From positions 1,107,501-1,171,500 of the forward strand of contig JAPFBL010000117.1 of NCBI GenBank assembly GCA_026182355.1: a stretch of DNA of 64,000 nt, written 5' to 3'. Numbering within the stretch: position 1 is the stretch's first letter; each line of letters begins with the position of its first letter. The stretch comes from Hermatobates lingyangjiaoensis. Taxonomy: Eukaryota > Arthropoda > Insecta > Hemiptera > Hermatobatidae. The translations under genes were made by a program, and so were the position numbers. Below are positions 43,555 through 55,199 of the stretch, in pieces. A model generated the notes under the pieces. It was not told the DNA's origin, ran no database searches, and was given only the letters and a program-made list of their open reading frames with translations.

Positions 43555-44227
43555 ACACATTAAAGAGAAAAAACAAATAAAGATACACACAAAAGACTCA
43601 CAACGATATTTCGACAGTCGTCGTCATCAGGTAGAAGCAGTCCCTTTGAGTAGCTGAAGCTAACTGAGAGGTAGGCCGAATGCAAACGAACACGCACGCA
43701 CTCTGTCGGCCGTCCTAGGTAAGCTACTAACTACAGAGAGAAAAATAACTAAAAAGAACAAATAAAAGCAAATAAAAATAACAGAAGGAGAAGAATAGTA
43801 AATGAAGCAATAAACAATTAAAAAAAAATAAAATAAAAAATAAAAATTAATAAATAAAAAATAAAATAATAAAAATAAAAAAAAAATTAAAAAAATAATA
43901 TAAAAAAAAATAATTAAATTAACGGTACAAGTTAAGGCCAGGAGGAGAGCGAGCTTTGAGGAGACAGATAATTGCCTCCTCTGAAGCTCTTAAAGTAACC
44001 CGAGAAGACGGAACAGGGATATGATTAAGGACTTGGACCCGGAAGCAGTGATTAAAATCCAGTCCATGGGAATTAGAGTGGATAGCAATAGGGAGGTTTT
44101 TGCGTTGACCAACGGAAGCCCTGTGACCATTCATACGCAAGTTGAGCTGCGTAGAGGCCATACCAACGTAGAATGCATCACACTGGGTGCAGTCCAAACG
44201 GTAAACGCAATAAAGGACAACTGGCAT
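43552..44227 (-). pseudogene. 5'-truncated PLE: GIY-YIG domain, A/T-rich 3' segment and hammerhead
   Basis: The minus-strand frame 44227-43919 encodes CVYRLDCTQCDAFYVGM, LRMNGHRASVGQR, then SEEAIICLLKARSPPGLN and a terminal YR. The GIY-YIG motif, Arg region, Glu and Asn are all present. The copy is cut just upstream of the linker, so the start codon is not native. An A-rich low-complexity segment (T-rich on the coding strand) and the terminal hammerhead at 43599-43636 follow, then (TA)n. The layout is the same as at 3086-3990 and 59509-60143. Confidence 0.85.
43599..43636 (-). ncRNA. Candidate hammerhead ribozyme
   Basis: Minus strand: CUGAUGA (43624-43630), extra C, stem II GAC/GUC (loop GACU), GAAA, minimal stem III, NUH = AUC, then GUUGUG. 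Stem I has C-G, A-U, a mismatch, then C-G. The core is canonical; stem I is weaker than in the palindrome copies. Confidence 0.6.
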
Positions 44228-44229
44228 CT

Positions 44230-45060
44230 GTCATATCACTCAGAAACTTCCTATGATAATGTACTACATGAAAGATTCGCAAAATCCCATTTTACATTAT
44301 TAACTACTAAATCACTGAAATGTTAACACTGAAATATTGAAAAATTTCTTGATATGACAAGCAAAAATATTGAATGCAATGGTTAGAAGGCAGTAGTTGT
44401 TATGTAAATATTCATAATTTCACCGTTTAAAATCTTGTCACCTATTAGAGGAATTAGCACTCACTGAGCTGTGGACAGCTCACAGCTCCAATAAAAATAT
44501 TGGAGTAGTGAAACTCAAGATTGAATTGGAACTCAGTAGACCTTCCTTCAATATTTATTCTTCAGACTATATAAAATGAGTAACTATTATCTTACTTTCA
44601 ATATGAAAAGCAAATGTTTTCTAGAAGTAAAAAGAATAATACTTATTCTCACTAAAAGTTTTTTTCAATTTTTACATGAAAAAATTAATATATTATTAGA
44701 GTAGTAATATTATTTTCTAACAGCAACATAAACGACAATATAATTAATTCTAAAAAAAAATCAATTAGTCATCACTGTTTTATATCGATTGTATCAAGAA
44801 ATCTGCAATCACAAAGAATGAAGGGATGGTTAAAAAAAAAAATTAAACATAGCAGGTCAATTTTAGACTTGCAAATTTTCGTAAACAAAGAATAGCTTTG
44901 TCCTTTGTTTTGGTTATAAAGTGGAATGCAAATAAGAGATAGACCGATAGGATATAACTATGCAAGCTGAATAATTTACCTGCAAAGTGTTTTATAAACC
45001 AGACCTTTTTAATGGGCTGGCTATTTTTTTTTTCTAAAAACAAGATGCATTGTTTTCTTT
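44230..45060. other. AT-rich non-coding tract
   Basis: No gene or RNA is supported. Confidence 0.6.
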
Positions 45061-45064
45061 CAAG

Positions 45065-45067
<3 letters not shown>

Positions 45068-45127
<60 letters not shown>
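45068..45127. repeat. (TA)n microsatellite
   Basis: A TA run of about 60 bp abuts the inverted PLE N-terminal fragment. Confidence 0.93.
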
Positions 45128-45128
<1 letters not shown>

Positions 45129-45389
45129 TGTATATTGGCAGCAGATTTTCTTGTAAACATATTTTATTAAAGTAGACGGCAGCTTCCGCATTTACGACTT
45201 TTTTGCTCGTTTTCTCTAGTTTTCTTACTAGTTTTTTCTGGTAGGGAGTGATTTCATGGAGGAGTTGTCCCAGTTGTCTCTGTGACAACTCCTCCATGAA
45301 ATCACTCCCTACCAGAAAAAAACTAGTAAGAAAACTAGAGAAAACGAGCAAAAAAGTCGTAAATGCGGAAGCTGCCGTCTACTTTAATA
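45128..45389. repeat. Inverted duplication of a PLE N-terminal coding segment
   Basis: 45165-45269 and 45284-45389 are near-perfect inverted arms (one-base indel in an A/T run) around a 14-bp loop. The left arm on the minus strand encodes QLLHEITPYQKKLVRK, KTSKKVVNAEAAVYFN and, beyond the arm, LPIYTNI. That is the N-terminal segment homologous to KKVVNAEAAAHFNS...PTYTNI of the 32-kb PLE, from a different subfamily. The arms lie next to (TA)n tracts on both sides. Confidence 0.9.
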
Positions 45390-45428
45390 ATATATATATA
45401 TATAGCTTCTCGACCACTGATATTTCAA

Positions 45429-45553
45429 ATTCACACAAGGGGTTCTTGAGGATTTTGGTCATAAAACATATTCGTTTTATGACCAAACTGATTAGGCTTA
45501 TAATCAGGATTTGTATGTTTTATGACCAAAATCCTCAAGAACCCCTTGTGTGA

Positions 45554-45555
<2 letters not shown>
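45429..45555. repeat. Inverted repeat with 42-bp perfect arms
   Basis: 45429-45470 is the exact reverse complement of 45514-45555 (outer ATTCACACAAGGGGTTC, inner ATTTTGGTCATAAAACATA). The TTTTATGACCAAA inner motif recurs once more inside the 43-bp spacer. A long (TA)n (45556-45596) follows. It is probably another foldback terminus; no coding motif is seen. Confidence 0.9.
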
Positions 45556-45596
<41 letters not shown>

Positions 45597-45598
<2 letters not shown>

Positions 45599-45735
45599 AA
45601 ATAAATTGTGACACATAGAAAGAAACATAACAAAGACCAACATTTTAATATTTCGACCGTAATAGCCATAATGACGGATGAAGACCGTGATGAAGGCGGA
45701 TAGGAAGAGAGAGACTCTGGGATAGATTTTTTTAT
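45597..45735 (-). mobile_element. Decayed PLE terminus with broken hammerhead
   Basis: The minus strand keeps TTACGGTCGAAATATT, equal to the 3' half of the hammerhead at 59593-59636. The CTGAGGA box and the 5' half of stem II are replaced by CATCCGTCATTATGG. CAAAGACCAACATTTTAAT corresponds to the CAAAGACTCACTCTTCAAT flank. It is inactive as a ribozyme. Confidence 0.6.
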
Positions 45736-46664
45736 ATAAGGAGAGTGAAAACTTTTGGAATCGATTTTTATTTTATTCTTTTTTTTTTCAATTATTAGGA
45801 CGCTTGATAGATGATAAGCACTTCATGTGACAATATGAGTTAAAGTTGTTCTTTGCTTACATTCCAACATCCTCATCATCCAACTCGTTTACTCATGTGT
45901 GCAGTGTTCTAAATTCCTTATTGCATTTCTATGTCAGATATCACAGCTTTCTAATGTCATGCAGACAATAATAACTAATACATATTATGTTGAATGCTGA
46001 AAAAGGTACTAAGATTTTTAGGCATCAGTTATTCAAGAGGCATTTAGTAAAGATGATACAAAACTAAAAATATCAATATACTGCCCATGAAATTGGCAGC
46101 GACAAAAGTTATTTTAAAGGGTAGGAACTGGAAGAAAAAAGAAAAGGGAACAAATAGTTGAATAAGGCGAAACAAATCACCCGAAACAAAGAAATTCAGG
46201 TAGAAATAAGTAAGAGTTACCCAATACCTGTCAACTCAAGTAAACAAAGCGGTTTCACTGATTAACATTGAGTCTAACTTGGATAAACTATCACTAATCT
46301 ATATAATTATAAAAATCTGGTTTTCTTGTATTAATATTTGCACACAGATTAAAATTGGAATACCTGTTAATTTTACTTTATGGCAAATTATTCAAAGAAA
46401 TATTAATCAAAGCATTGAGTAATATATTAATTTACAAATAATGCCATTAAAAAGAAAGAAGAATGATAAATGCATTCTCTCAACGAAAGTCAAGTAAAAT
46501 TAATGACTTCAGGTGTAAAATATATTTATTTTATAGAATAAACCTGACGAGATTTTCTACAAATGTTCTCAGTCCTATTCATAGAAATCATATTGTTGTT
46601 TAGACGATTCTTTTTTATTTCATGTATTTACTATTAATTTTTGTATATAACTATATATAACACA

Positions 46665-46765
46665 AATTTTATTTATCAGGAATCGGTCAGTTCTCCAGGT
46701 TCTCATCAAACTTTCGAAGCCAACGTTTTGATTTAACAATTGTATTTGGTACTTAAGCATTAAAC
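46665..46765. repeat. Dispersed repeat (GCCAACGTTT family), copy 2
   Basis: TTTATCAGGAATCGGTCAGTT, then TTCGAAGCCAACGTTTTGAT, parallels 6258-6315. An inverted copy lies at 53350-53435. Confidence 0.6.
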
Positions 46766-47870
46766 AGATGTGTAAAGCGCCGATAGTTTATATAATAAGA
46801 TATTACATTAGAAAATTATAATGAATAGTTTTAGGAATACAAACATTGACAGAAATGTCAGATCAAATACGAATATTCTATGTTAATATTATAAAGACAC
46901 ATTCATTTCATTTTATGTTGGATAAAATAAATGTAATATTTTGCTTTATGAGTTCTGTTTTTTTTTTGAAAAAAATATAATTGATTGTATAATATGCTTG
47001 AATAGACGTTTCATTTATTTGTATAATAACATAAATAAAATTTTTTACCATTAAATTTTATTTTGTTTTATTAAATCCAGTTATTGTGTATATATATTGA
47101 TCCATGTTAAGAATACTTTAATAAATGTTTGGAATATATATATGAATCTTTGTTTCATGGCTTAATAACAAGAAATAGCAACACCAGTTACTCCTGTCAT
47201 CAAGTTCAGTGAATGGATTTTATTAACTATTGCTTAATTTCTTAAGCCTACGAGTAAGTGACACAAGTGGTCACGGTCATCCAGTGTTTTATATTATTTG
47301 TTCTATTATATTTAATTAATGAAAAATATATAATAATAATTAAAATGTAATCAAATCAATAGTCCATGAGACACTTAGTGAAGAAGGGCATACATAACTA
47401 AACACATCTCTATATTGCTGAGCTATGAAGACCTCTAACTTGAATTTACAAATATTATGTAACTCAGAAACTTTTGGCTCCATAAACCATCTTCAACTAC
47501 AATAAAAATAATAACTAAGTAGAATGAAAATATTTTTTACAAAAAATTTTAAAATAATAGAAAAAAAACACATTAAAAATACTTAGTGTTAACAAACTAA
47601 ATAAATATATAAATAATCTCTCATAGGTAATTATGTAACGATCGGGAGATGTACAAACCAAAAGTTTTCAACTATTTTTGTAGTCAATTAAACTAAACAA
47701 AAAAAGAAGGATTGATTTTTTCAATGTTAATTAATTGTCTTTGTTATTTTAACTTAGTTCTAAAATATATCATTAAATATTTAATCTTTACACTTGTCTT
47801 TATTATTTTTTGTATGATTCAAGTGAGACTTCCACAGCTTTTTTTTTGTATTTTGTATTTGATTTAACAA
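46766..47870. other. AT-rich non-coding tract
   Basis: Nothing recognisable is seen before the candidate exon. Confidence 0.55.
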
Positions 47871-47874
47871 ATAG

Positions 47875-48048
47875 AGTTTATCGAGTTAAAGAGGTCAGAG
47901 CAGGTAATTATGCCATTATGAAACTTTGTCCTGAAAGAGAAGGCACTATGAAAACAGTTTACTTTGTTTGCAATGGCTTTGCTCTCAAACTTAAAATTGA
48001 TCTCTCTACATTTAAAATTGAAGCCAATGGTGTCAGATCATTCTCAGG
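47875..48048 (+). CDS. Candidate internal exon of an unidentified host gene
   Basis: A pyrimidine-rich stretch ending ACAAATAG looks like a splice acceptor (AG at 47873-47874), and TCAGG|GTAAAG at 48044-48054 like a donor. The 174-nt interval is a multiple of three with matching phase at both ends and no stop. It encodes VYRVKEVRAGNYAIMKLCPE, then TMKTVYFVCNGFALKLKIDL and FKIEANGVRSFSG, a balanced composition unlike the Phe/Ile/Lys/Asn-rich noise frames nearby. I recognise no domain. No flanking exon was found in this window, so it may be one exon of a gene with long introns, or chance. Confidence 0.35.
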
Positions 48049-48059
48049 GTAAAGTATTT

Positions 48060-49385
48060 TCGAAAAAAAATTAATTAATAAAATGGTTTGTCGGTGTATA
48101 GTGAAACGAGAGTTTATTCCTTATTTGACAATAACTTTTTTGTGAACATATAAAGAGTTTTTATAAAAACAACTGGGCTATTTATATTTAATACCAACCA
48201 TTTGAACACGTATGAAGGATTACTCCTCTAAGCCGTAAGCACTACTTATAGCTGACTTAAAATTATTCGTCATTAATAGTTAGTAGAGTGGATTAGATTA
48301 GGTAGAATTTTTTTGGATAAATATTGCATAGTTTACATCTTTTAAGAAAATTATCCAATTTAGTAACGTCTTTGGAATTCTGCCTCAATCAAATCTTATA
48401 CAACATATTCAGTAATGCCAAATCGTTTATGTCACATAGAATAGCTTAGCTTAGATACTTCATAAAAATTGGAAACGGTAGAAATTAGTAAAGTCATTTA
48501 ATTATTTTTAACAAAAGTTAGATAAACTTTTCTGTGTCAAGAGCAAAATTTTAATCTATCGGAATTTTTCAGCTTATTCTCAAAATTTAATATATTACTC
48601 AGAATGAAAATTTCTTCCATAATATCTAGTGATACATTTGTATTAATCTATAGAAAATTGCTGGTGCATTAGAGATATTATACGTTAATATATTACAAGG
48701 AAACAAATTTTGGATATAGGATTGAATGTTTTGAGAGTAGACTCCTTAATTAAAGTTGATCATCACTGCATATAAATATAATTTACTGAAATATTCAATA
48801 ACTCATAAATGATATAAGTCAAAAATCTTAAAAAATACCTGGGGTTTATAAATTATTAATGAATGAAACTTTACAATGAATATAAATTTTAATATTCTTA
48901 TTTCTTTTAAGCACTGGAACAATCAAAACTTTCAACACTGATTTCAATTTCTTTTTATCAGTCGAATTCCTTAAGAAATATTCTTTTTACCGCTATCAAA
49001 ATTTTACCATAACTATGGAAAACTAGTATGCAACTAAGAACATTGAAATATCATTACTGAGATCATCAAAATAGTAGGAATTGATAAATAAACACTTACG
49101 GATTGATAAAATGTAGTATCTTCGTTATATATCTCAACGAATCAATTATTATTTTCAAAATAACAACAATTGTTTATTATAAGAAGTTAATTTTGTTCTA
49201 GAATCACGGCTCAGACACTTAGATGAGATATAATTTATTTCAATTTTGTATACAACTTTTTATTTTAAAATATATTTATAAATTTTATGTTAACTAGAAT
49301 TATACTCTTTATCTCGATTGCTATACCAATATTGGAATTGAAAGAATGTACAATTAGAGTATGTCTCTAATATAAAACTTTTAAA
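48060..49385. other. AT-rich non-coding tract
   Basis: No gene, RNA or clear repeat is seen. Confidence 0.6.
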
Positions 49386-49390
49386 GTTAG

Positions 49391-50144
49391 TTAATTTACT
49401 GTACAACTATGACAGTGTGACTAAAACGGGTGGCTTAAATGAATTAATTACTGTACAACAATGACAGTATGACTAAAAAGGGTGGCTTAAATGAATTAAT
49501 TTACTGTACAACTATTACAGTATAACCAAAAAGGGTGGCTTAAACGAATTAATTAGTGTACAACTATGACAGTATAACCAAAAAGGGTGGTTAAATGAAT
49601 TAATTACTGTACAACTATGACAGTATAACCAAAAAGGGTGGCTTAAAGGAATTAATTACTGTACAACTATAACAGTATGACTAAAAAGGGTGGCTTAAAT
49701 GAATTAATTACTGTACAACTATGACAGTATAACCAAAAAGAGTGGCTTAAATGAATTAATTACTGTACAACTATGACAGTATAACCAAAAAGGGTGGCTT
49801 AAATGAATTAATTAGTGTACAACTATGACGGTATAACTAAAAAGGGTGGCTTAAATGAATTAATTACTGTACAACTATAACAGTATGACTAAAAAGGGTG
49901 ACTTAAATGAATTAATTACTGTACAGCTATGACAGTATAACCAAAAAGGGTGGCTTAAATGAATTAATTAGTGTACAACTATGACGGTATAACTAAAAAG
50001 GGTGGCTTAAATGAATTAATTACTGTACAACTATAACAGTATGACTAAAAAGGGTGGCTTAAATGAATTAATTTACTGTACAACTATGACAGTATGACTA
50101 AAAAGGGTGGATTAAATGAATTAATTTACCGTACTTAAATTAGT
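49391..50144. repeat. Minisatellite: about 14 copies of a 52-bp unit
   Basis: The unit reads ACTGTACAACTATGACAGTA, then TAACCAAAAAGGGTGGCTTA, then AATGAATTAATT. Unit starts (CTGTAC or GTGTAC) fall at 49399, 49451, 49504, 49556, 49607, 49659, 49711, 49763, 49815 and so on to about 50079, followed by a partial unit. Spacing is 51-53 bp because of single-base indels. Each unit can form an ACTGT/ACAGT hairpin. Divergence among units is higher than in the 59-bp satellite. No relationship to that array is apparent. Confidence 0.95.
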
Positions 50145-50149
50145 TTTAA

Positions 50150-53100
50150 ATTTAGACATACACTAATAAAATGTGCGTGTATTATCTAAATTTACTTAAG
50201 AAACATTTGATATAATTACAAGAATATCACTATCTCTGTCGTAGTCATCCTCTTGATTTCTTAAGATCAGGACAATTTTTCTTTCTTTCCAGATGTACAC
50301 TTTTTTGTTGAATATGATTTGTATTGATGTGTCCTTACTTGTTAAAATCTTAATACTAGATTATTATACATTTGGAACTTCATAACGAATGGTTTGTTCC
50401 ACAACAGTTGATTTAATAGGAAATTAAATAATTTTCTTTCTACTATTTCAATAAAATTAAGTCAGTATAATCTAATTTTGAGAATATTAATATCCGTGTA
50501 AGATATGGATTGCTACCTTCATTATTTAGTGTTAATTTCATAACACATAATCTGATTTTTCACAGATTCTGTTTGGTAACAATCCCGACACAAAATCAAC
50601 ACACTATCCTGTGTTTGATCAAGGAATTCAATTGTTTTTTTTCTAAACACGTAGGATGTTGCAGTATATTTACTTTTGAAAATTTCCTTCATTACATTCT
50701 CACAAATTTTGAAAAGTAATTTGTTTCTGAAAAGGTTAACCAATAGTACAGGTTTTGAAATAGGGTGTACTAACATAATTATTTTATTAAAAAAAAAAAT
50801 ATCAAACTACGGTTGCTGTATCTGTAGCCAATCAGTTTCACATTATCTCACAGAAAAGATAAAGACCTTACATGCAAAGCAGACTGTTAATAAAAACTTG
50901 TATTATCTGAAAAACCATAATCACACAAAAAAAAAAGATAACCACGTTTAATGGGAAATAATTCAAGTGTCATTAACATGAATTAGATCTATTTATATTC
51001 ATTAATAGAAGATAATTTAAAACAGTCAATATAACTTGCCTTTATCAAATTTGATAAGACGTTTTTTTTTCAAATTTAGAGTTATGTTGTAGTTGAAGTG
51101 GACATAGGAAACCATTAAAATGTAATGACTTGTCAGCTGGTTCGAAAGAGATTAGAAGTTGGCGTGACTGTTTCTTTAGGTCACGTGACTTTTTAGATAT
51201 AACCTCTGCCTTCATTGCCGCCTATCTAGAGAAAGATTACACTCCTTACCTTGAGTAATGAATCACTTGCTTTTCATTCTCACGTGCAATAACACTGCCT
51301 TAAAAATCCGATAATTATTTCAAATAGCAGACAATCACTGTATCTTGAAATATTTTGCCCTAGAAGCTTTTCAAGGTATCATACGAATGTGCTTATTAGA
51401 AACATTTATTTTCTAAATACCTTCTCATAAATCATAAATATATTTATTAACATAATTATTGATCTTTATTGACGTATAAGGTTGATGGTTACTTGCACGA
51501 TAGCCCCAAGGCTGTGGTGCACAATGCTACATGTGTTAGTCCAATGAATCGTTAAAGTAAGAATGCTGCCCATACTCTAAAACATATTATACTTCATATT
51601 CCTGAATGATACTTTATATATGTATTGATTTCTATACATTTATAGCTTGAACTGTAAAATGTTGCTTCATTTTGAACAATATTCATAGTAATATTTCATA
51701 CTAATTGAATTTATCTCCTATATTCATGTTTTAATACATTCATATATCCTAATGTTTCAGGCTGTGTGGTATGAATGTACTCTTGTTGAACACTATTAAT
51801 AATTTTAATCCTCTTATCTAAATCACTTATGTAAGTTACTTTTATCTAGACAACTACAGTCCAATTTCATATCATGTAGTAAGTTTTTAAATCAATGAGA
51901 AAAGATTGATCGTTTTTACAACTTACTGTTAATGGACATGACCAGTGTGTTAGTAACCGTATATACCCTATTTATGAAAAAAAAATTAAAGTAACATTTA
52001 TTTTGAAAAATATATAAAAGAAAGTTTAAAAGTTGATTTTTTTAGCAGAAGAAAACTAATTACAAACATGTATAATTTCTTGACAGTGAAAACTAAAACA
52101 ACTATAAAATAAATGGTACAAAAGACATACTGAACTAAGATTAATATATCATGAGTGTTAGATATAAATAATGATCGATCACAGTACGAAAATATGATTA
52201 ACACGAGATGAACTACCTGACAGGTGCCATATTTAAAGTTACTGATTATCTTAGTTATACAGACAAGTAAGAACTAACGAAATAACAACTACAAATAGTT
52301 AATAATAAATCCGAATCATGTAAAAGTCATTATATTACATATAATTATTTCTTACAGTTCTAAAATAGAAATAATAAAATAAGCTCTAATCATTATTGTT
52401 ATAAATTGGTGGTTGACTGTAAATCGCCAAGTTGACTTGGAAGGAGACGAATTATACCTACATCTATCAAGAATGAAATTTAAATTTTTTAAACTGCTCT
52501 TATATACAAGAAATAATGATTTTTTTTCTTCTTGCAATAATAAAATGGATAATTTTCTTTAACGTGATCATTGACAACAATTTAATTGAGGTAAATAAGG
52601 GACTAAAAGAAAATAGTAGAATTGGATTAAAAGAGTTTTAACAAATTACTGTTACTATTAGTAAGTATTGATAAAACAACAGATATGTCAAATAATTGAA
52701 AGAGATGGTGTGTATATGATGGAATTAAAACACTATTTAAATAATTCTGTTGACTCAATTAGGTTATGGAGTGCTAATAATTATATTTTCAAAGGATAGC
52801 ATACTTTAGTAACTCATACATTTTTGAAAATGAAAACTATTAATATCATTATATGAACAGAAAGAGAGGATTTTATGGTTTGAAATATTGGAAATAACAA
52901 ATATTGATGGAAAGTGTGAGAAGTTCCTGTCAGTTTTTTCCGTCAGTTAAGTTCAATATTGTTTGACAGAGAAAATCTACTGGTCAACTAATGTTCTGGA
53001 GTTGATGACTACTTAGGAACCATAGACCCAAGAACTACTTTTATTCTGTTGATGTCAATTAGCCAGACCGTTACCAACAGTAACAAGTTTTCAAACAACG

Positions 53101-54480
53101 CCACTAATATTGATAAATCATAAGTATGAGAAGAGTAAGCTCTGCCTCCTATCTCTTCTATATAAAAGTTATATAGCATGACAACCCATTTTCATAAAGC
53201 AGTTCATTAAATGGAACAAATTTAATGGAGTCAATTCTTCTCTAGATTGTCAGTCTAGTCAAAGGTTTTGGCCGGTTAACATTGTTGCTCCTTTAAGTAA
53301 TGTAAATTTCTTTTTCGTAGTTAAAAAATTCTTACTTCTGCCTTTAAAAAAGGTTTTAAATAAAACAAACGTTGGCACCGAGAGTTTCATTTTTTATCCT
53401 AGAAAATTGACCGAATCCCGATTAGAGTGCACCCCTATATATATAGATATACGGTCAGACATAAGCTCTGTATGTAGTTAAACCATATATATAAATTTTG
53501 TTGCAGACCTTCTTTAAGACTTACATTATTAAAAATAACACGAAACTGGCTGATATCCCATCAGAATTGTGCACTAGAATACGACAAACTATTTACAGTG
53601 AATACTCCAGCTGTACTTTGGATTGTTTTGTTTGAACAGTTATGGATACGTTAAACCTACATATTACCTCTATTCTAGAGAAAACAACCATATTCTACTA
53701 ATTCTCTAAAAGTTAGGAAATTAAATTACAAAAAATTAATGATGAGTTTATACTATTTGTTAGAATAGTAAATTCGTAAAATTAAATTGTAAAGCAAAAT
53801 TACCTAAAACGTTAAAATCGTAACGTAATTATAATTGTAATGCTTTAGTACCAACGTTAGAGTCAATTAATGTCTCCTCGTTTAACAACAAAAGCCTTTG
53901 AAATAAATGTAAAATAAGTAATTATCTCATTTGATTATTTTTATAATTCACACTAATTATAATAATTATTATTATTATTAACAACTTCAGTATTTGTACT
54001 ATGAGGAGACTAAAAGTAAATTGAAAATCTTTATTTCAGAATGTTTAATGAACTATTTTGACCTTAGACGTCATTGAGGTAGAGGAAAGGGGAAAAAGCC
54101 AACTTGTTCAGGCAGGCTCTGACGATATTTGGACTGCTAGCCTCGAGGGATGATAAAATCGATTTTAGCTGGAAAGCAAATCTGGACTATTTGTTATCCA
54201 AACGGTTTACTTCTATAAACTGTATTGTAGGTATTATAAATTGAGCTATTTTCCGTAATCAAATCGAGAGGATATTAAAAAAATATGGAATCATCAAAGG
54301 ATAAAAATGTATTTTTTTTTCATCAGAGTCAACGCTTTTCTTTTATCATATTACAACAAATAAATCTACAAAGTACTTATTGAATATTTGATTAAGGGTA
54401 AAATCAGTTATTATTCTGATGAGACACTTTTCTCATTTTCCTTGATCTTTATTCTCTACTTTTCAGTGTGAAATACATAC
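50150..54480. other. AT-rich non-coding tract; dispersed repeat copy at 53350-53435
   Basis: No gene is supportable. On the minus strand 53435-53350 matches the GCCAACGTTT-family repeat (CTAATCGGGATTCGGTCAAT, then GGTGCCAACGTTTG). The overlapping frames at 50510-50951 have no recognised motif. Confidence 0.55.
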
Positions 54481-54486
54481 ATTTAA

Positions 54487-54652
54487 CAAAATTTTATGAC
54501 AACTTTATGCTGTTAGTTTTTTCAGCCCTTTTTTTAGAACCCAGTTTAATTTTTAATAAACAGAAACAGCAAAATTTTATGACAACTTTATGCTATTAGT
54601 TATTTCAACCCTTTTTTTAAAACCCAGTCTGATTTTTAATAAACAGAAACAG
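54487..54652. repeat. 83-bp tandem duplication, then (CAA)n
   Basis: CAAAATTTTATGACAACTTT starts at 54487 and again at 54570. Both copies continue through a CCC-T7 tract and AAACAGAAACAG with few differences. A short (CAA)n run follows at about 54759-54780. Confidence 0.9.
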
Positions 54653-54794
54653 CAACAACAAATATATATAACAATATATAAATTATTGTATGATTTATAT
54701 GGATATTATTTGATGTATCCAATGACAGAAAGGAAATGTCTGAAAAGAAGATTAACAATAACAACAACAACAACAACAAAAATATTATAACTCA

Positions 54795-55193
54795 CTAGGA
54801 GACGTGCCCTTCTTTGTCGGGCATTTTACAAAACTGCAAAGATCATAAGTGGTATTCCAAAATATTATTAGAAATTATAGAATATTAAAAAATATCATCA
54901 TTAGTACAGTGTTATGTAAATGCCTTTGTATACACCAAATTAGCTGAGTGTTCTTCAGGTGCTGGAAGAACAGAGTAGAAAACTTTGACTCTTGAGTAAG
55001 CAATATACAGTTGACCCTCAGAGAAACACAGAGTCCCACTTATTCCTGGTGTATATATAGTTTTCTCTTGCAGCTTATATTCAATAATTGCGAAACAAAT
55101 ACTCACCAGAAATTGCAACCGTTTTAATGTAAAGTGAGTAGCTGCTTGGAAGCAATGGTCTGCTTGATTTAATGACAAACACCCTGGTACCAC
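54795..55193 (-). mobile_element. Helitron 3' end with remnant of its PIF1-like helicase
   Basis: Minus strand, 55193-54912: LKRLQFLVSICFAI, then CFSEGQLYIAYSRVK and NLVYTKAF. This matches, in order, the end of Helitron PIF1-type helicases (RLQFP-ICFAM, then FSHGQLYVA-SRV, then a conserved VYxEV tail). The usual KSQGQT segment is degraded (KLQEKT). About 90 nt further on come a hairpin TGCCC/GGGCA (54823-54805) and, 6 nt after it, CTAG (54798-54795) followed by T. This is the standard Helitron terminus, a hairpin close to CTRR and insertion before T. The Rep and upstream helicase domains are absent. Confidence 0.8.
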
Positions 55194-55199
55194 ACCCAG

